This document shows positions 22,049 to 30,764 of a stretch of 64,000 nucleotides of DNA, in pieces (position 1 is the stretch's first letter; each line of letters starts with the position of its first letter). A program made the position numbers and the translations under genes. Source of the stretch: an uncultured Flavobacteriaceae bacterium (lineage in GTDB: Bacteria; Bacteroidota; Bacteroidia; Flavobacteriales; Flavobacteriaceae); contig CALSTV010000001.1 in assembly GCA_943789365.1 (NCBI GenBank), positions 2,232,001 to 2,296,000 of the forward strand, in the 5' to 3' direction. Below the pieces are notes generated by a model. It was not told the DNA's origin. It was given only the letters and a program-made list of their open reading frames with translations, and searched no databases.

Positions 22049-22555
22049 CTGGAAACCTATTTTTTTTCGAGCTAATTTTTTGGGAGTCTCTGTTAATTTT
22101 TCTAGTATTTCATAGATATGAATAAATTGTTTGTTGTATTTGGATTCAATGGTTTGAAGTTGGTCAACTAAGTCCTTATAATTGTTTGCTAGCTTCCTTA
22201 AAGCAACAAACGTTTCAATAATTTGAATACTCATTTTTATAGCCATTTTACTTTTAAGTATATTCGAAGCCATAAGTACGCCGTGTTCGGTAAAAGCAAA
22301 GGATCTATATTTCGAATACTTTCCTCTTTCCAAGGTTTTGCCATTATTTCTAATAATATTGTTTTCTTCTTGAGTTAGTTCAAACATAAATGCTTCGGGA
22401 AAACGTTCTCTATTCCGTCTAATTTGTTCCTTAAGTCTTTTGGTTTCTACTCCAAATAATTGAGCTAGGTCTGAATCTAGAATTATTTTCTGTCCTCGAA
22501 TTACTTTTATTTTTTCCGTAATAAATACGTTCGATATCTCTATTTCATTTTTCAT
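22043..22555 (-). CDS. ORF6N-domain DNA-binding protein
   Basis: A 170-residue protein whose N-terminal ~110 residues match the ORF6N domain: IRGQKIILDSDLAQLFGVETKRL, then RNRERFPEAFMF and FAFTEHGVLMASNIL. The remaining C-terminal part is helical, probably a coiled coil (ETFVALRKLANNYKDLVDQL). ORF6N/KilA-N domains come from phage antirepressor-type proteins and are thought to bind DNA. No other phage gene is near. It stands alone between coxA and ruvB and is flanked by a palindrome and a partial copy of it, suggesting it was acquired as a small module. Function is unknown. Confidence 0.82.
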   Translation of the reverse strand: MKNEIEISNVFITEKIKVIRGQKIILDSDLAQLFGVETKRLKEQIRRNRERFPEAFMFELTQEENNIIRNNGKTLERGKYSKYRSFAFTEHGVLMASNILKSKMAIKMSIQIIETFVALRKLANNYKDLVDQLQTIESKYNKQFIHIYEILEKLTETPKKLARKKIGFQK

Positions 22556-22606
22556 AATTTTTTTATTTAAAGCTACTAAATATTATAAAAATAATTATAG
22601 TTAATT

Positions 22607-22660
22607 CTAAGGTCGCAAAATGCGACCTTAGTCCAGACCTAGTAAGTGTGTCTTTTATTT
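22607..22660. repeat. Hairpin and partial copy of the coxA terminator sequence
   Basis: An 11-bp inverted repeat with AAA loop (CTAAGGTCGCA/TGCGACCTTAG, 22607-22631) is followed at about 22634-22660 by a degenerate copy of the right arm of the palindrome at 22019-22048 (AGACCTAGTAAGTGTGTCTT against AGACCTAGTAGGTGTGGCTT), also followed by a T/A run. The ORF6N gene therefore lies between two related sequences in direct orientation. Confidence 0.7.
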
Positions 22661-22696
22661 TTTTCCTATCTTCGTACTACTTTATATACGCTTTAC

Positions 22697-23719
22697 ATGA
22701 ACGCCAATTTAAATCCAGACAATGCAAACTTTACAAACGAAGAATTAGACGTAGAAAGAAAACTACGTCCGCTCTCTTTTGACGATTTTACTGGTCAGGA
22801 ACAGGCTTTGGAAAATTTAAAGATCTTTGTAGAAGCCGCCAATCGAAGAGGTGAGGCCTTAGATCATACCCTGTTTCATGGGCCTCCTGGATTGGGGAAA
22901 ACAACCTTAGCAAACATATTGGCAAACGAACTTGATGTAGGTATCAAGATAACCTCAGGTCCAGTACTCGATAAACCAGGTGACTTGGCAGGATTGTTAA
23001 CCGGTTTGGATGAACGTGACGTGTTGTTTATAGATGAAATTCATCGCTTAAGTCCAGTAGTAGAAGAGTATTTATACTCTGCAATGGAAGACTTTAAAAT
23101 TGATATCATGATTGAATCGGGACCCAATGCGCGTACCGTTCAACTCAATTTAGAACCATTTACGCTCATTGGTGCCACCACGCGTTCTGGGATGTTGACC
23201 GCACCAATGCGTGCACGTTTTGGGATTAGTAGTCGATTGGAATACTATAAAACCGATTTGCTAACCACCATCATTCAACGTAGTGCTTCCATCCTAAAAA
23301 CACCAATTTCAATGGAAGCCGCTATTGAAATTGCAGGACGAAGTAGAGGAACCCCAAGAATTGCAAATTCCCTGTTGCGAAGAGTACGTGATTTTGCAGA
23401 AATAAAAGGGAATGGTTCTATTACCATTGAAATTGCAAAATTTAGCTTGCAGGCATTAAACGTAGATGCACATGGTTTGGATGAAATGGATAATAAAATA
23501 TTGACGACTATTATTGATAAATTCAAAGGTGGACCGGTAGGACTTACAACCCTCGCAACAGCTGTTAGCGAGAACTCTGAAACCATTGAAGAAGTATACG
23601 AGCCCTTTTTAATACAACAAGGATTTATAATGCGGACCCCAAGAGGTAGAGAAGTTACAGAATTGGCCTATAAGCATCTTGGAAGAACCAAAGGTCGTAC
23701 GCAAGGAGAATTGTTTTAA
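22697..23719 (+). CDS. ruvB: Holliday junction branch migration ATPase RuvB
   Basis: A 340-residue AAA+ ATPase, the motor that with RuvA drives branch migration at Holliday junctions. Signatures: N-terminal [11 protein letters not shown], Walker [10 protein letters not shown], Walker [10 protein letters not shown], sensor 1 GATTRSG, arginine finger region MRARFG, and the C-terminal winged-helix with GRTKGR...GELF. I chose the ATG at 22697 (MNANLNPD); the earlier in-frame ATG at 22646 would add 17 unlikely residues. Length is normal. Confidence 0.96.
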   Translation: MNANLNPDNANFTNEELDVERKLRPLSFDDFTGQEQALENLKIFVEAANRRGEALDHTLFHGPPGLGKTTLANILANELDVGIKITSGPVLDKPGDLAGLLTGLDERDVLFIDEIHRLSPVVEEYLYSAMEDFKIDIMIESGPNARTVQLNLEPFTLIGATTRSGMLTAPMRARFGISSRLEYYKTDLLTTIIQRSASILKTPISMEAAIEIAGRSRGTPRIANSLLRRVRDFAEIKGNGSITIEIAKFSLQALNVDAHGLDEMDNKILTTIIDKFKGGPVGLTTLATAVSENSETIEEVYEPFLIQQGFIMRTPRGREVTELAYKHLGRTKGRTQGELF

Positions 23720-23797
23720 TAAAACCAATCTCCATTTGCAAAGAATATAATGTGATTGCATTATTTTGTTAATAAATTCAACAGTTAAACAATACCA

Positions 23798-25519
23798 TTG
23801 ACTAAATACATCCCCATACTAAATTGGTTACCAAACTACACAAAGGCATTGTTGAAAAAAGATGCCATTGCAGGATTGACGGTTGGAGTTGTGTTGATAC
23901 CGCAAGGTATTGCCTATGCGCTTATTGCTGGCTTACCACCAATCTATGGACTGTATACCGCCTTGGTGCCACAAATAGTTTATGCTTTGTTAGGGACAGC
24001 ACCAAGAGTTGCTGTTGGTCCAGTGGCGATGGATTCTTTACTGGTAGCAGCTGGAATAGCGTCCTTGGCAGCCACAGGGACTGACAATATTGTTGCCATA
24101 GCATTGCTCTTAGCATTTTTGGTAGGCGTAATTCAAGTAATGCTGGGTGTATTTAAACTAGGGTTCATCGTAAACTTTTTATCAAAACCAGTAATCAGTG
24201 GGTTTACATCTGCTGCCGCAATTATCATCGGAGTCAACCAATTTCGTAACCTATTTGGTATTCCTATACCAAGAAGTAACCGGGTTCAAGAAATTATAGC
24301 CCACATGATAGCATTGATGCCTCAGGTGAATTTGCAAACCTTGACAATTGGTCTAGTTGCGATACTTATTATTTACACACTTAAAAAAATTCATAAAAGT
24401 ATTCCAAGTCCTTTAATTGTGGTTATTATAGGGATTCTTGTTTTAAAATACTTTAACAACACCTTTAATGAAGTCGAAATTATCAAAGAAATTCCTACGG
24501 GACTGCCTTCTTTTGGTGTACCTGCCATGAGTTGGAGCCAGGTTTCTGATATTCTTCCCATAGCAATGACCATTGCGATGATTGGTTTTTTAGAAACAGT
24601 CTCCATAGGTAAATCTTTAGAAACAAACGAAGATATCGTACAAGTGCAACCCAACCAAGAATTAATAGCCATAGGTGTTGGGAATATTTTAGGATCATTT
24701 TTTAAATCCTATCCTTCAACCGCTAGTTTTTCTAGATCTGCTGTGAATCAAGACGCAGGTGCACAGACCGGTTTTGCTGCTTTTTTCTCTGTTGCCGTAG
24801 TAGCTTCAGTACTATTGTTCTTAACACCTGCCTTTTATTTCTTGCCGAAAACCATTTTAGCAGCTATTATAATAGTATCCGTCTTAAAATTGATTGATTA
24901 CAAAGAAGCCATCCGACTTTGGAAAATTAACAAAATAGACTTCTGGATGCTATTAGTTACGTTTATAGGGACTTTATTTGTTGGAATTAAAGAGGGAATA
25001 GCAGTAGGAGTAGGCTTGTCCTTGATTATGGTGATTTTTAGAACCTCGAAACCACATATTGCCGTATTGGGAAGAATTCCAAGTACCCAGTTTTTTAGGA
25101 ATATCAATCGCTTTAATGACGTGGAAGTAAATCCCAAAGTCTTAATCTTGCGTTTCGATTCGCATCTGTATTTTGCGAATACCAATTACTTTAGGGATCA
25201 GTTAGATGTGCTGACCAAACAGAAAGGAAAGTCTTTACAACTAATAATCATCGATTGTGAGTGTATAAATGGTCTCGACAGTACCGGAGCAGCCATGTGG
25301 AACAACCGAATTGATCACTACGAAACACAAGGGGTTAAAATTCATTTTACCAATGTAAAAGGACCTGTTCGCGATGCCATGACAAAAGCGGGCATCATCG
25401 CTAAAATAGGCATTGAAAATTGTTTTATGAGCAACCATGGTGCACTTACCTTTTTTGAAACGGGTAATCGTGAAAGTCAAAACAATCTTTCTTCCTATAT
25501 TGAGCAATCCAATAGTTAA
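23798..25519 (+). CDS. SulP-family anion transporter with STAS domain
   Basis: A 573-residue SLC26/SulP transporter. The N-terminal part holds the membrane core (IAGLTVGVVLIPQGIAYALIAGLPPIYGLY is the family signature region; GFTSAAAIIIGVNQ; FFKSYPSTASFSRSAVN). A STAS domain occupies about residues 440-550 (LILRFDSHLYFANTNYF, IIDCECINGLDSTG). It probably carries sulfate, bicarbonate or another small anion; the substrate cannot be told from sequence. The only usable start is TTG at 23798, since the family N terminus begins within a few residues of it. It follows ruvB by 78 bases on the same strand. Confidence 0.9.
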   Translation: MTKYIPILNWLPNYTKALLKKDAIAGLTVGVVLIPQGIAYALIAGLPPIYGLYTALVPQIVYALLGTAPRVAVGPVAMDSLLVAAGIASLAATGTDNIVAIALLLAFLVGVIQVMLGVFKLGFIVNFLSKPVISGFTSAAAIIIGVNQFRNLFGIPIPRSNRVQEIIAHMIALMPQVNLQTLTIGLVAILIIYTLKKIHKSIPSPLIVVIIGILVLKYFNNTFNEVEIIKEIPTGLPSFGVPAMSWSQVSDILPIAMTIAMIGFLETVSIGKSLETNEDIVQVQPNQELIAIGVGNILGSFFKSYPSTASFSRSAVNQDAGAQTGFAAFFSVAVVASVLLFLTPAFYFLPKTILAAIIIVSVLKLIDYKEAIRLWKINKIDFWMLLVTFIGTLFVGIKEGIAVGVGLSLIMVIFRTSKPHIAVLGRIPSTQFFRNINRFNDVEVNPKVLILRFDSHLYFANTNYFRDQLDVLTKQKGKSLQLIIIDCECINGLDSTGAAMWNNRIDHYETQGVKIHFTNVKGPVRDAMTKAGIIAKIGIENCFMSNHGALTFFETGNRESQNNLSSYIEQSNS

Positions 25520-25885
25520 ATTTCGATACTGTAAAGAACCAATTGACGGCTCGAAGTAGCTCCAAGCGGAGTCGTCATTGTCACCTCGAGCGGAGTCGTC
25601 ATTGTCACCTCGAGCGGAGTCGAGAGGTTGTTTTTGGTGCAGAAACACTGTCTTACACAGTACAACGTGGTCTCGACTCCGCTCGACCTGACCAAGTAAT
25701 TCCGCTCGATCTGACACAAGTAATTCCGCTCGACCTAACACAGATTCGAAAAGTGCTTTGTAAGAGAATTTGTTTCACCTACGGTTAGCCACTTACTTAA
25801 CTCGATAAATTTTGTAGAGAAGGTAGAAAACAGTACTTTTAACAATCGACATTAAAATCAAAAATTCAATTAAACGCTTTTAACA
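25520..25885. repeat. Gene-free region with two 24-bp repeat arrays in inverted arrangement
   Basis: This 366-base spacer holds two copies of a 24-bp unit at 25566-25589 and 25590-25613 (GCGGAGTCGTCATTGTCACC...) plus a third partial copy. On the right, 25694-25717 and 25718-25741 are two copies of another 24-bp unit (AAGTAATTCCGCTCGATCTG...). Between them, CTCGAGCGGAGTCGAGAGG near 25610-25628 and TCTCGACTCCGCTCGACC near 25671-25688 are inverted and could form a long stem. It looks like a REP/BIME-like intergenic element. Small open frames here are translations of the repeat and are not called as genes. Confidence 0.7.
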
Positions 25886-26416
25886 ATGAAAACATCATTA
25901 TTTACAGCCCTCTTGGTTGTTATCTCCCTAGTATCAGTGAACGATCTTAACGCTCAGAAATTTCGTAGTCTAGATAAAAGTCCATTGGATGTCATTGCAT
26001 ACCCAACAGGTCATAGAGAAACCAATAAAACGATTAAAATATATTACAGTCGTCCGCAATTAAAAGGGAGAACCGTAGAAAGTTTGGCACCTGCAGGAAA
26101 AGTTTGGAGAACAGGAGCCAATGAAGCTGTTGAAATTACTTTTGCAAAAGATACCACATTTGGTGGAGAAAAAGTGAAAGCAGGAACTTATTCTCTTTTT
26201 ACCATCCCAGGAGAAAAAGAATGGACTGTGATCTTAAACAGTGCAACAAACGTTTGGGGAGCCTATTCTTATGATGAAGCAAAAGATGTGGTTAGAGTTT
26301 CTGGAAAAGTCTCTAAAAGCGATAAAGAAATTGAAGCCTATTCTATGGCTTTTGGAAAGAAAAAAGAACTCTTTATGGGATGGGGAAATACAATTGTTAC
26401 CGTGCCTATCGAATAA
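25886..26416 (+). CDS. Secreted DUF2911 protein
   Basis: A 176-residue protein with a signal peptide (MKTSLFTALLVVISLVSVNDLNA) and a DUF2911 domain: KIYYSRPQLKGRTV, GKVWRTGANEAVEITFAKD, VKAGTYSLFTIPGEKEWTVILN. This domain is common in Bacteroidota exported proteins, but no biochemical role is known to me. It stands as a single gene after the repeat region. Confidence 0.82.
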   Translation: MKTSLFTALLVVISLVSVNDLNAQKFRSLDKSPLDVIAYPTGHRETNKTIKIYYSRPQLKGRTVESLAPAGKVWRTGANEAVEITFAKDTTFGGEKVKAGTYSLFTIPGEKEWTVILNSATNVWGAYSYDEAKDVVRVSGKVSKSDKEIEAYSMAFGKKKELFMGWGNTIVTVPIE

Positions 26417-26530
26417 AAAATATGAATTGTAGATAATCAATTGTCCATATATACTTTATCACCAGCCGCCAGCCATCCTCAATTTTTCTATTTTCCATTC
26501 CGAACTCTTTTATCTCTCAGTTAAGAACTG

Positions 26531-26538
26531 TACTTTTG
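26531..26538 (+). promoter_or_regulatory. Putative -7 box for leuS
   Basis: TACTTTTG matches TAnnTTTG and lies 54 bases before the leuS start. No clear -33 TTTG is seen. Confidence 0.35.
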
Positions 26539-26591
26539 CACTTGAATAAAAAACAACGGTTTTTAGAAATAAAAATCATTTTGAGAGCACT

Positions 26592-29500
26592 ATGGAGTAC
26601 AATTTCAACGAGATAGAAAATAAATGGCAGAAATATTGGGCAGACAACCAAACATTCAAAGCCGAAGCGAAAAGCGATAAACCTAAATATTATGTGTTGG
26701 ATATGTTTCCTTACCCATCCGGAGCCGGACTACATGTAGGACATCCGTTAGGGTATATTGCATCCGATATCTATGCGCGTTACAAACGTCACCAAGGCTT
26801 TAATGTATTGCACCCGCAGGGCTATGACTCTTTTGGTTTGCCAGCAGAGCAATACGCTATTCAAACAGGACAACATCCTGCAATTACTACGGAGACAAAT
26901 ATTGCTACCTATAGAAAGCAATTAGACAATATTGGATTTTCTTTCGATTGGTCTCGAGAGGTGCGAACTTCGAATCCAGCATACTACAAATGGACACAAT
27001 GGATTTTTATCCAATTGTTCAACTCTTGGTACAATAACGATACAGACAAGGCAGAGGACATTAAAACCTTGATTTCACGCTTTAAAAAATCAGGAAACAA
27101 AGATGTGAATGCGGTTGCAGATGATGAAATTACAGAATTCTCTGCAGACCAATGGAAAGCATATTCCAAAGAAGAACAAGAAGAAATATTGCTAAAATAC
27201 AGACTGACCTATTTGTCAGAAATAGAAGTAAACTGGTGTCCGGCTTTGGGAACTGTGTTGGCTAATGACGAAATTGTAAATGGTGTTTCGGAAAGAGGAG
27301 GACATCCTGTGGTACGTAAAAAAATGACGCAATGGAGTATGCGAATTTCGGCCTATGCACAACGTTTATTGGACGGTCTTGCTAACATAGATTGGCCGCA
27401 ACCCTTAAAAGATTCGCAAACCAATTGGATAGGAAGATCTCAAGGAGCTGCAGTTAATTTTGAAGTGCTTTCAACTACAAATGATGCCAAAGAAGTCAAA
27501 CTGACTTATAAGGAGATTGAAGCTTTGAAAGAAAAACGTGCAAACCCTTCAAAAACAATAGCCTTGTTATGGGGGAAATTGAAAAATAAAAAAGGAAGCA
27601 CCAAGTTTAGAGCCAATTATACCATAGGTAGTTTGGTTGCTGATTTTGTATGTGTAGCAAAAAATACAATAGTAGAAATAGCGGGCAAAGAAGATGAGGC
27701 TGCTAGGATTGCTAATTTTGAATCACAAGGATTTAATGTCATTCGTTTTGCTTCGGAAGCGATTGAAAAGAATGTAGAAAAGGTAGTGACGGAAATAGAA
27801 TTTGTATTGCAATTCTCTTCGGTTCCAAAACAAGATACTAAAAGTACTAACGATAAGGTTTCAAATAAAAATGCAGACCTAATAAGTGTGTTTACAACAC
27901 GACCTGATACCATTTTTGGAGTTACTTTTATGACCTTAGCTCCTGAACATGAATTGGTATCTAAAATTACAACGCCAGCTCAAAAGGAAGCGGTAGCAGC
28001 CTATATAGAAGCAACAGCAAAACGTAGCGAACGCGATCGTATGTCGGACGTTAAAACCATCTCAGGGGTGTTTACTGGAGCCTATGCAAAGCATCCTTTT
28101 ACCGGAGCACAAATTCCTATATGGATTGGCGATTATGTATTGGCAAGCTATGGAACGGGTGCGGTGATGGCGGTTCCATGTGGGGACCAACGCGATTGGG
28201 ATTTTGCCAAACATTTTGGAATTGAAATAAAGAATATATTCGAAGGAATTGACGTTTCTGAAAGCGCATGTGAGGACAAAACAGCCAAAATTGCCAACTC
28301 CGATTTCTTGTCTGGGTTGAATGTTAAAAAAGCGACAAAACTGGCGATTTACGAAATTGAAAAACGCGGCTTTGGAAAAGGAAAAATCAACTACCGTTTG
28401 CGAGACGCCGTATTTAGTCGTCAACGTTATTGGGGAGAACCGTTTCCGGTGTATTACAAAAACGGATTGCCACAAATGATTGCTACCGAGCATTTGCCAA
28501 TCGTATTGCCAGAAGTAGAAAAGTACTTGCCTACCGAAGACGGAAAACCACCGCTAGGTAATGCTACAGAGTGGGCTTGGGATTCGAGAGGAAAGAAAGT
28601 AGTGTCGAACGACAAATTGAAAAACAAAACGGTATATCCATTAGAATTGAACACCATGCCAGGGTGGGCAGGAAGTTCTTGGTATTTTAACCGTTATATG
28701 GATCCAACCAACGACGGTGAATTTGTGAGCAAAGAAGCAGTTGATTACTGGCAAGATATCGATTTGTATATAGGAGGTTCTGAGCATGCAACCGGACATC
28801 TATTATACGCGCGTTTTTGGCAAAAATTCTTGTTCGATCGTGGGCACCTTCCTGTAGATGAATTCGCAAAGAAACTCATCAATCAAGGAATGATTTTGGG
28901 AACTAGTGCTTTTGTGTATCGATTGGAAGGAACCAATAAATTTGTTTCAAAAGGACTGGTAAAAGATCAAAAAGTGCAAGCGATACATGCGGATGTGTCT
29001 TTGGTAAACAGTTCTGACGAATTAGATATAGAAGCCTTTAAGAATCATCCGTTGAATAAAGATTTTAAAACTGCTGAGTTTGTCTTGGAAGATGGTAAAT
29101 ATGTCGTAGGACGGGATGTTGAAAAAATGTCTAAATCCAAATACAATGTTGTCAATCCAGACAATATATGTGCGGAGTATGGTGCAGATAGTTTAAGAAT
29201 GTTCGAAATGTTTTTAGGTCCTTTAGAACAAGCAAAGCCATGGAAAACATCGGGGATTTCAGGAGTCTATAGTTTCTTGAAAAAATTGTGGAAATTATAC
29301 CATATCGAAGCAGGTTTTTCTGTTTCAGACGATAAAGCGACAAAGGACGAGTTAAAAACCTTGCATAAAACCATCAAAAAAGTTCAGGAAGACATTGAGA
29401 ATTTCTCTTTCAATACTTCTGTAAGTACTTTTATGATTGCAGTGAATGAATTGGCAGGATTTAAATGTAATAAAAGAGAAGTGTTAGAACCTTTGTTGGT

Positions 29501-29804
29501 CTTGCTTTCTCCATATGCACCACATATTGCAGAAGAGCTTTGGCATAAATTAGGTCATAAAGAATCCATAGCTAATGCAGCATTTCCTATATTTGATGCT
29601 AGTCATTTAGTAGAGAGTAGCAAGGTGTATCCAATATCCTTTAACGGAAAAATGAGATTTACACTTGAATTACCGCTCGATATGTCGAAAGAGGACATAG
29701 AAAAAACCGTAATGACGCATGAAAAAACAATAGCACAACTGGATGGTAGAACACCTAAAAAAGTGATTATTGTTCCTGGTAAAATTGTAAACTTAGTAGG
29801 ATAA
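26592..29804 (+). CDS. leuS: Leucyl-tRNA synthetase with inserted DUF559/Vsr-like domain
   Basis: A 1,070-residue class I synthetase that charges tRNA-Leu. HIGH motif: PYPSGAGLHVGHPLGY; KMSKS motif: VEKMSKSKYN; editing (CP1) signatures TTRPDTIFGVTFM and GTGAVMAVPCGDQRDWDFA. The family is usually about 800-950 residues long. The excess is an insertion after NWIGRSQGAAVNFEV, about residues 295-425, just before ISVFTTRPDT. The insert reads as a DUF559 (Vsr-like PD-(D/E)XK) fold: LLWGKLKNKKGSTKFRANY, IGSLVADFVCVAKNTIVEIAG and GFNVIRFASEAIEKN. The usual EIDGxxH is EIAGKED here, so nuclease activity may be lost. The frame is open throughout and the synthetase part looks intact. Confidence 0.94.
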   Translation: MEYNFNEIENKWQKYWADNQTFKAEAKSDKPKYYVLDMFPYPSGAGLHVGHPLGYIASDIYARYKRHQGFNVLHPQGYDSFGLPAEQYAIQTGQHPAITTETNIATYRKQLDNIGFSFDWSREVRTSNPAYYKWTQWIFIQLFNSWYNNDTDKAEDIKTLISRFKKSGNKDVNAVADDEITEFSADQWKAYSKEEQEEILLKYRLTYLSEIEVNWCPALGTVLANDEIVNGVSERGGHPVVRKKMTQWSMRISAYAQRLLDGLANIDWPQPLKDSQTNWIGRSQGAAVNFEVLSTTNDAKEVKLTYKEIEALKEKRANPSKTIALLWGKLKNKKGSTKFRANYTIGSLVADFVCVAKNTIVEIAGKEDEAARIANFESQGFNVIRFASEAIEKNVEKVVTEIEFVLQFSSVPKQDTKSTNDKVSNKNADLISVFTTRPDTIFGVTFMTLAPEHELVSKITTPAQKEAVAAYIEATAKRSERDRMSDVKTISGVFTGAYAKHPFTGAQIPIWIGDYVLASYGTGAVMAVPCGDQRDWDFAKHFGIEIKNIFEGIDVSESACEDKTAKIANSDFLSGLNVKKATKLAIYEIEKRGFGKGKINYRLRDAVFSRQRYWGEPFPVYYKNGLPQMIATEHLPIVLPEVEKYLPTEDGKPPLGNATEWAWDSRGKKVVSNDKLKNKTVYPLELNTMPGWAGSSWYFNRYMDPTNDGEFVSKEAVDYWQDIDLYIGGSEHATGHLLYARFWQKFLFDRGHLPVDEFAKKLINQGMILGTSAFVYRLEGTNKFVSKGLVKDQKVQAIHADVSLVNSSDELDIEAFKNHPLNKDFKTAEFVLEDGKYVVGRDVEKMSKSKYNVVNPDNICAEYGADSLRMFEMFLGPLEQAKPWKTSGISGVYSFLKKLWKLYHIEAGFSVSDDKATKDELKTLHKTIKKVQEDIENFSFNTSVSTFMIAVNELAGFKCNKREVLEPLLVLLSPYAPHIAEELWHKLGHKESIANAAFPIFDASHLVESSKVYPISFNGKMRFTLELPLDMSKEDIEKTVMTHEKTIAQLDGRTPKKVIIVPGKIVNLVG

Positions 29805-29828
29805 ACCAAACAACTAAAAATAGATAAA

Positions 29829-30323
29829 ATGAAAACCCTTAGAATTATTGTATTGTTTTGTACGGCAATAGCAATCGTTTCATGTGCGACCGAAGAAGAA
29901 AAAATGACCAGCTATATGACTGGAAAATGGGAGAGCTCCTATTTGAAATTAGAATTGCCTACTTTTCAAAAGAAAGACACCTTAATTGAGTACGATATCG
30001 ATTTTCAAAACCCAGACGATCCTAGAGCAAAACAACAAGGAAAATCGTATAGTCTGCATAAGGCAGATGGTACTTTTGAAACCTGGCAAGAAAAAAACGG
30101 AAGACCAACGGGTAAAAAAGGAACAGGAACCTGGAGAGTAACCAAAGACTCATTGTATTATTCGTTCAATCAAAACACAGCATCTGTCGAAGTACCATTT
30201 GGATTGGCAAAAATTGAAGATGGATACGCTATGACAGGACTTCAAGATAGAGATGGAGACGGAGAAAAAGACGATACTTTTTATCTAGAAACAGTGCGTG
30301 TTCCATACGAGCCCGAACAGTAA
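29829..30323 (+). CDS. Lipoprotein, lipocalin-like
   Basis: A 164-residue lipoprotein (MKTLRIIVLFCTAIAIVSC, lipobox cysteine 19). The mature part, GKWESSYLKLELP...GTFETWQEKNGRPTGKKGTGTW...YYSF, has the beta-rich pattern of lipocalin-like proteins of Bacteroidota. An EF-hand-like DRDGDGEKDD string lies near the C terminus. It follows leuS by 24 bases and overlaps the SemiSWEET gene by one base, so the three are probably co-transcribed. The specific role is unknown. Confidence 0.7.
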   Translation: MKTLRIIVLFCTAIAIVSCATEEEKMTSYMTGKWESSYLKLELPTFQKKDTLIEYDIDFQNPDDPRAKQQGKSYSLHKADGTFETWQEKNGRPTGKKGTGTWRVTKDSLYYSFNQNTASVEVPFGLAKIEDGYAMTGLQDRDGDGEKDDTFYLETVRVPYEPEQ

Positions 30324-30589
30324 TGAAAGCTATCCCCCTCTCTATTGAAATTATTGGGCTTTTGGCTGCTACGCTAACTACCTCATCATTTGTGCCTCAG
30401 GTATATAAGATTTGGAAAACAAAGTCGGCAGAAGGTGTGTCATTAACCATGTTTCTCATGTTTTTTAGCGGAGTCATTCTTTGGCTATTTTACGGGCTCT
30501 ATATTCACAGTGTGGCCATGACTGTGGCAAATGTCATTACCGCTTCATTAGCCCTGATTATTATCTATTATAAATTTAAATTGAAGTAA
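30323..30589 (+). CDS. SemiSWEET-family (PQ-loop) half-transporter
   Basis: An 88-residue three-helix protein. SSFVPQVYKIWKTKSAEGVS is the PQ-loop signature, followed by two more helices (LTMFLMFFSGVILWLFYGL and TVANVITASLALIIIYYKF). Bacterial SemiSWEETs dimerise to move small sugars across the inner membrane; the substrate here is unknown. The start codon shares one base with the stop of the preceding lipoprotein gene. Confidence 0.88.
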   Translation: MKAIPLSIEIIGLLAATLTTSSFVPQVYKIWKTKSAEGVSLTMFLMFFSGVILWLFYGLYIHSVAMTVANVITASLALIIIYYKFKLK

Positions 30590-30615
30590 TCGGATTGCTG
30601 TATAAAGTGAAAAGT

Positions 30616-30634
30616 AGCGCTTCAATTAAGCGCT
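30616..30634. repeat. Short inverted repeat, possible terminator without T-run
   Basis: AGCGCTT / AAGCGCT with a five-base loop, just downstream of the SemiSWEET gene. No T-run follows, so its role is unclear. Confidence 0.4.
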
Positions 30635-30764
30635 TCAAGAATTCAACCCATAAACAGTAAGTACCTTCAATAGAGGAGTTCGTTTCTTTTTCTTTGATAA
30701 AAAATAGGTTTTTTCAGTAAAAATTGAAACCTTGTAGTCTGATTTTAGTCTTTAGCTATAGCCA

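Noticed and set aside
25516-25788. Small open frames on both strands in the spacer after the SulP gene
   Set aside because: They consist of the 24-bp repeats translated (repeated SRHCHLER-type and DNDDSARG-type strings) and have no other support.
27470-27880. Intein in leuS
   Set aside because: The insert lacks an N-terminal Cys/Ser splice block and a C-terminal His-Asn followed by Cys/Ser/Thr; the motif order is DUF559-like. It would remain in the mature protein.
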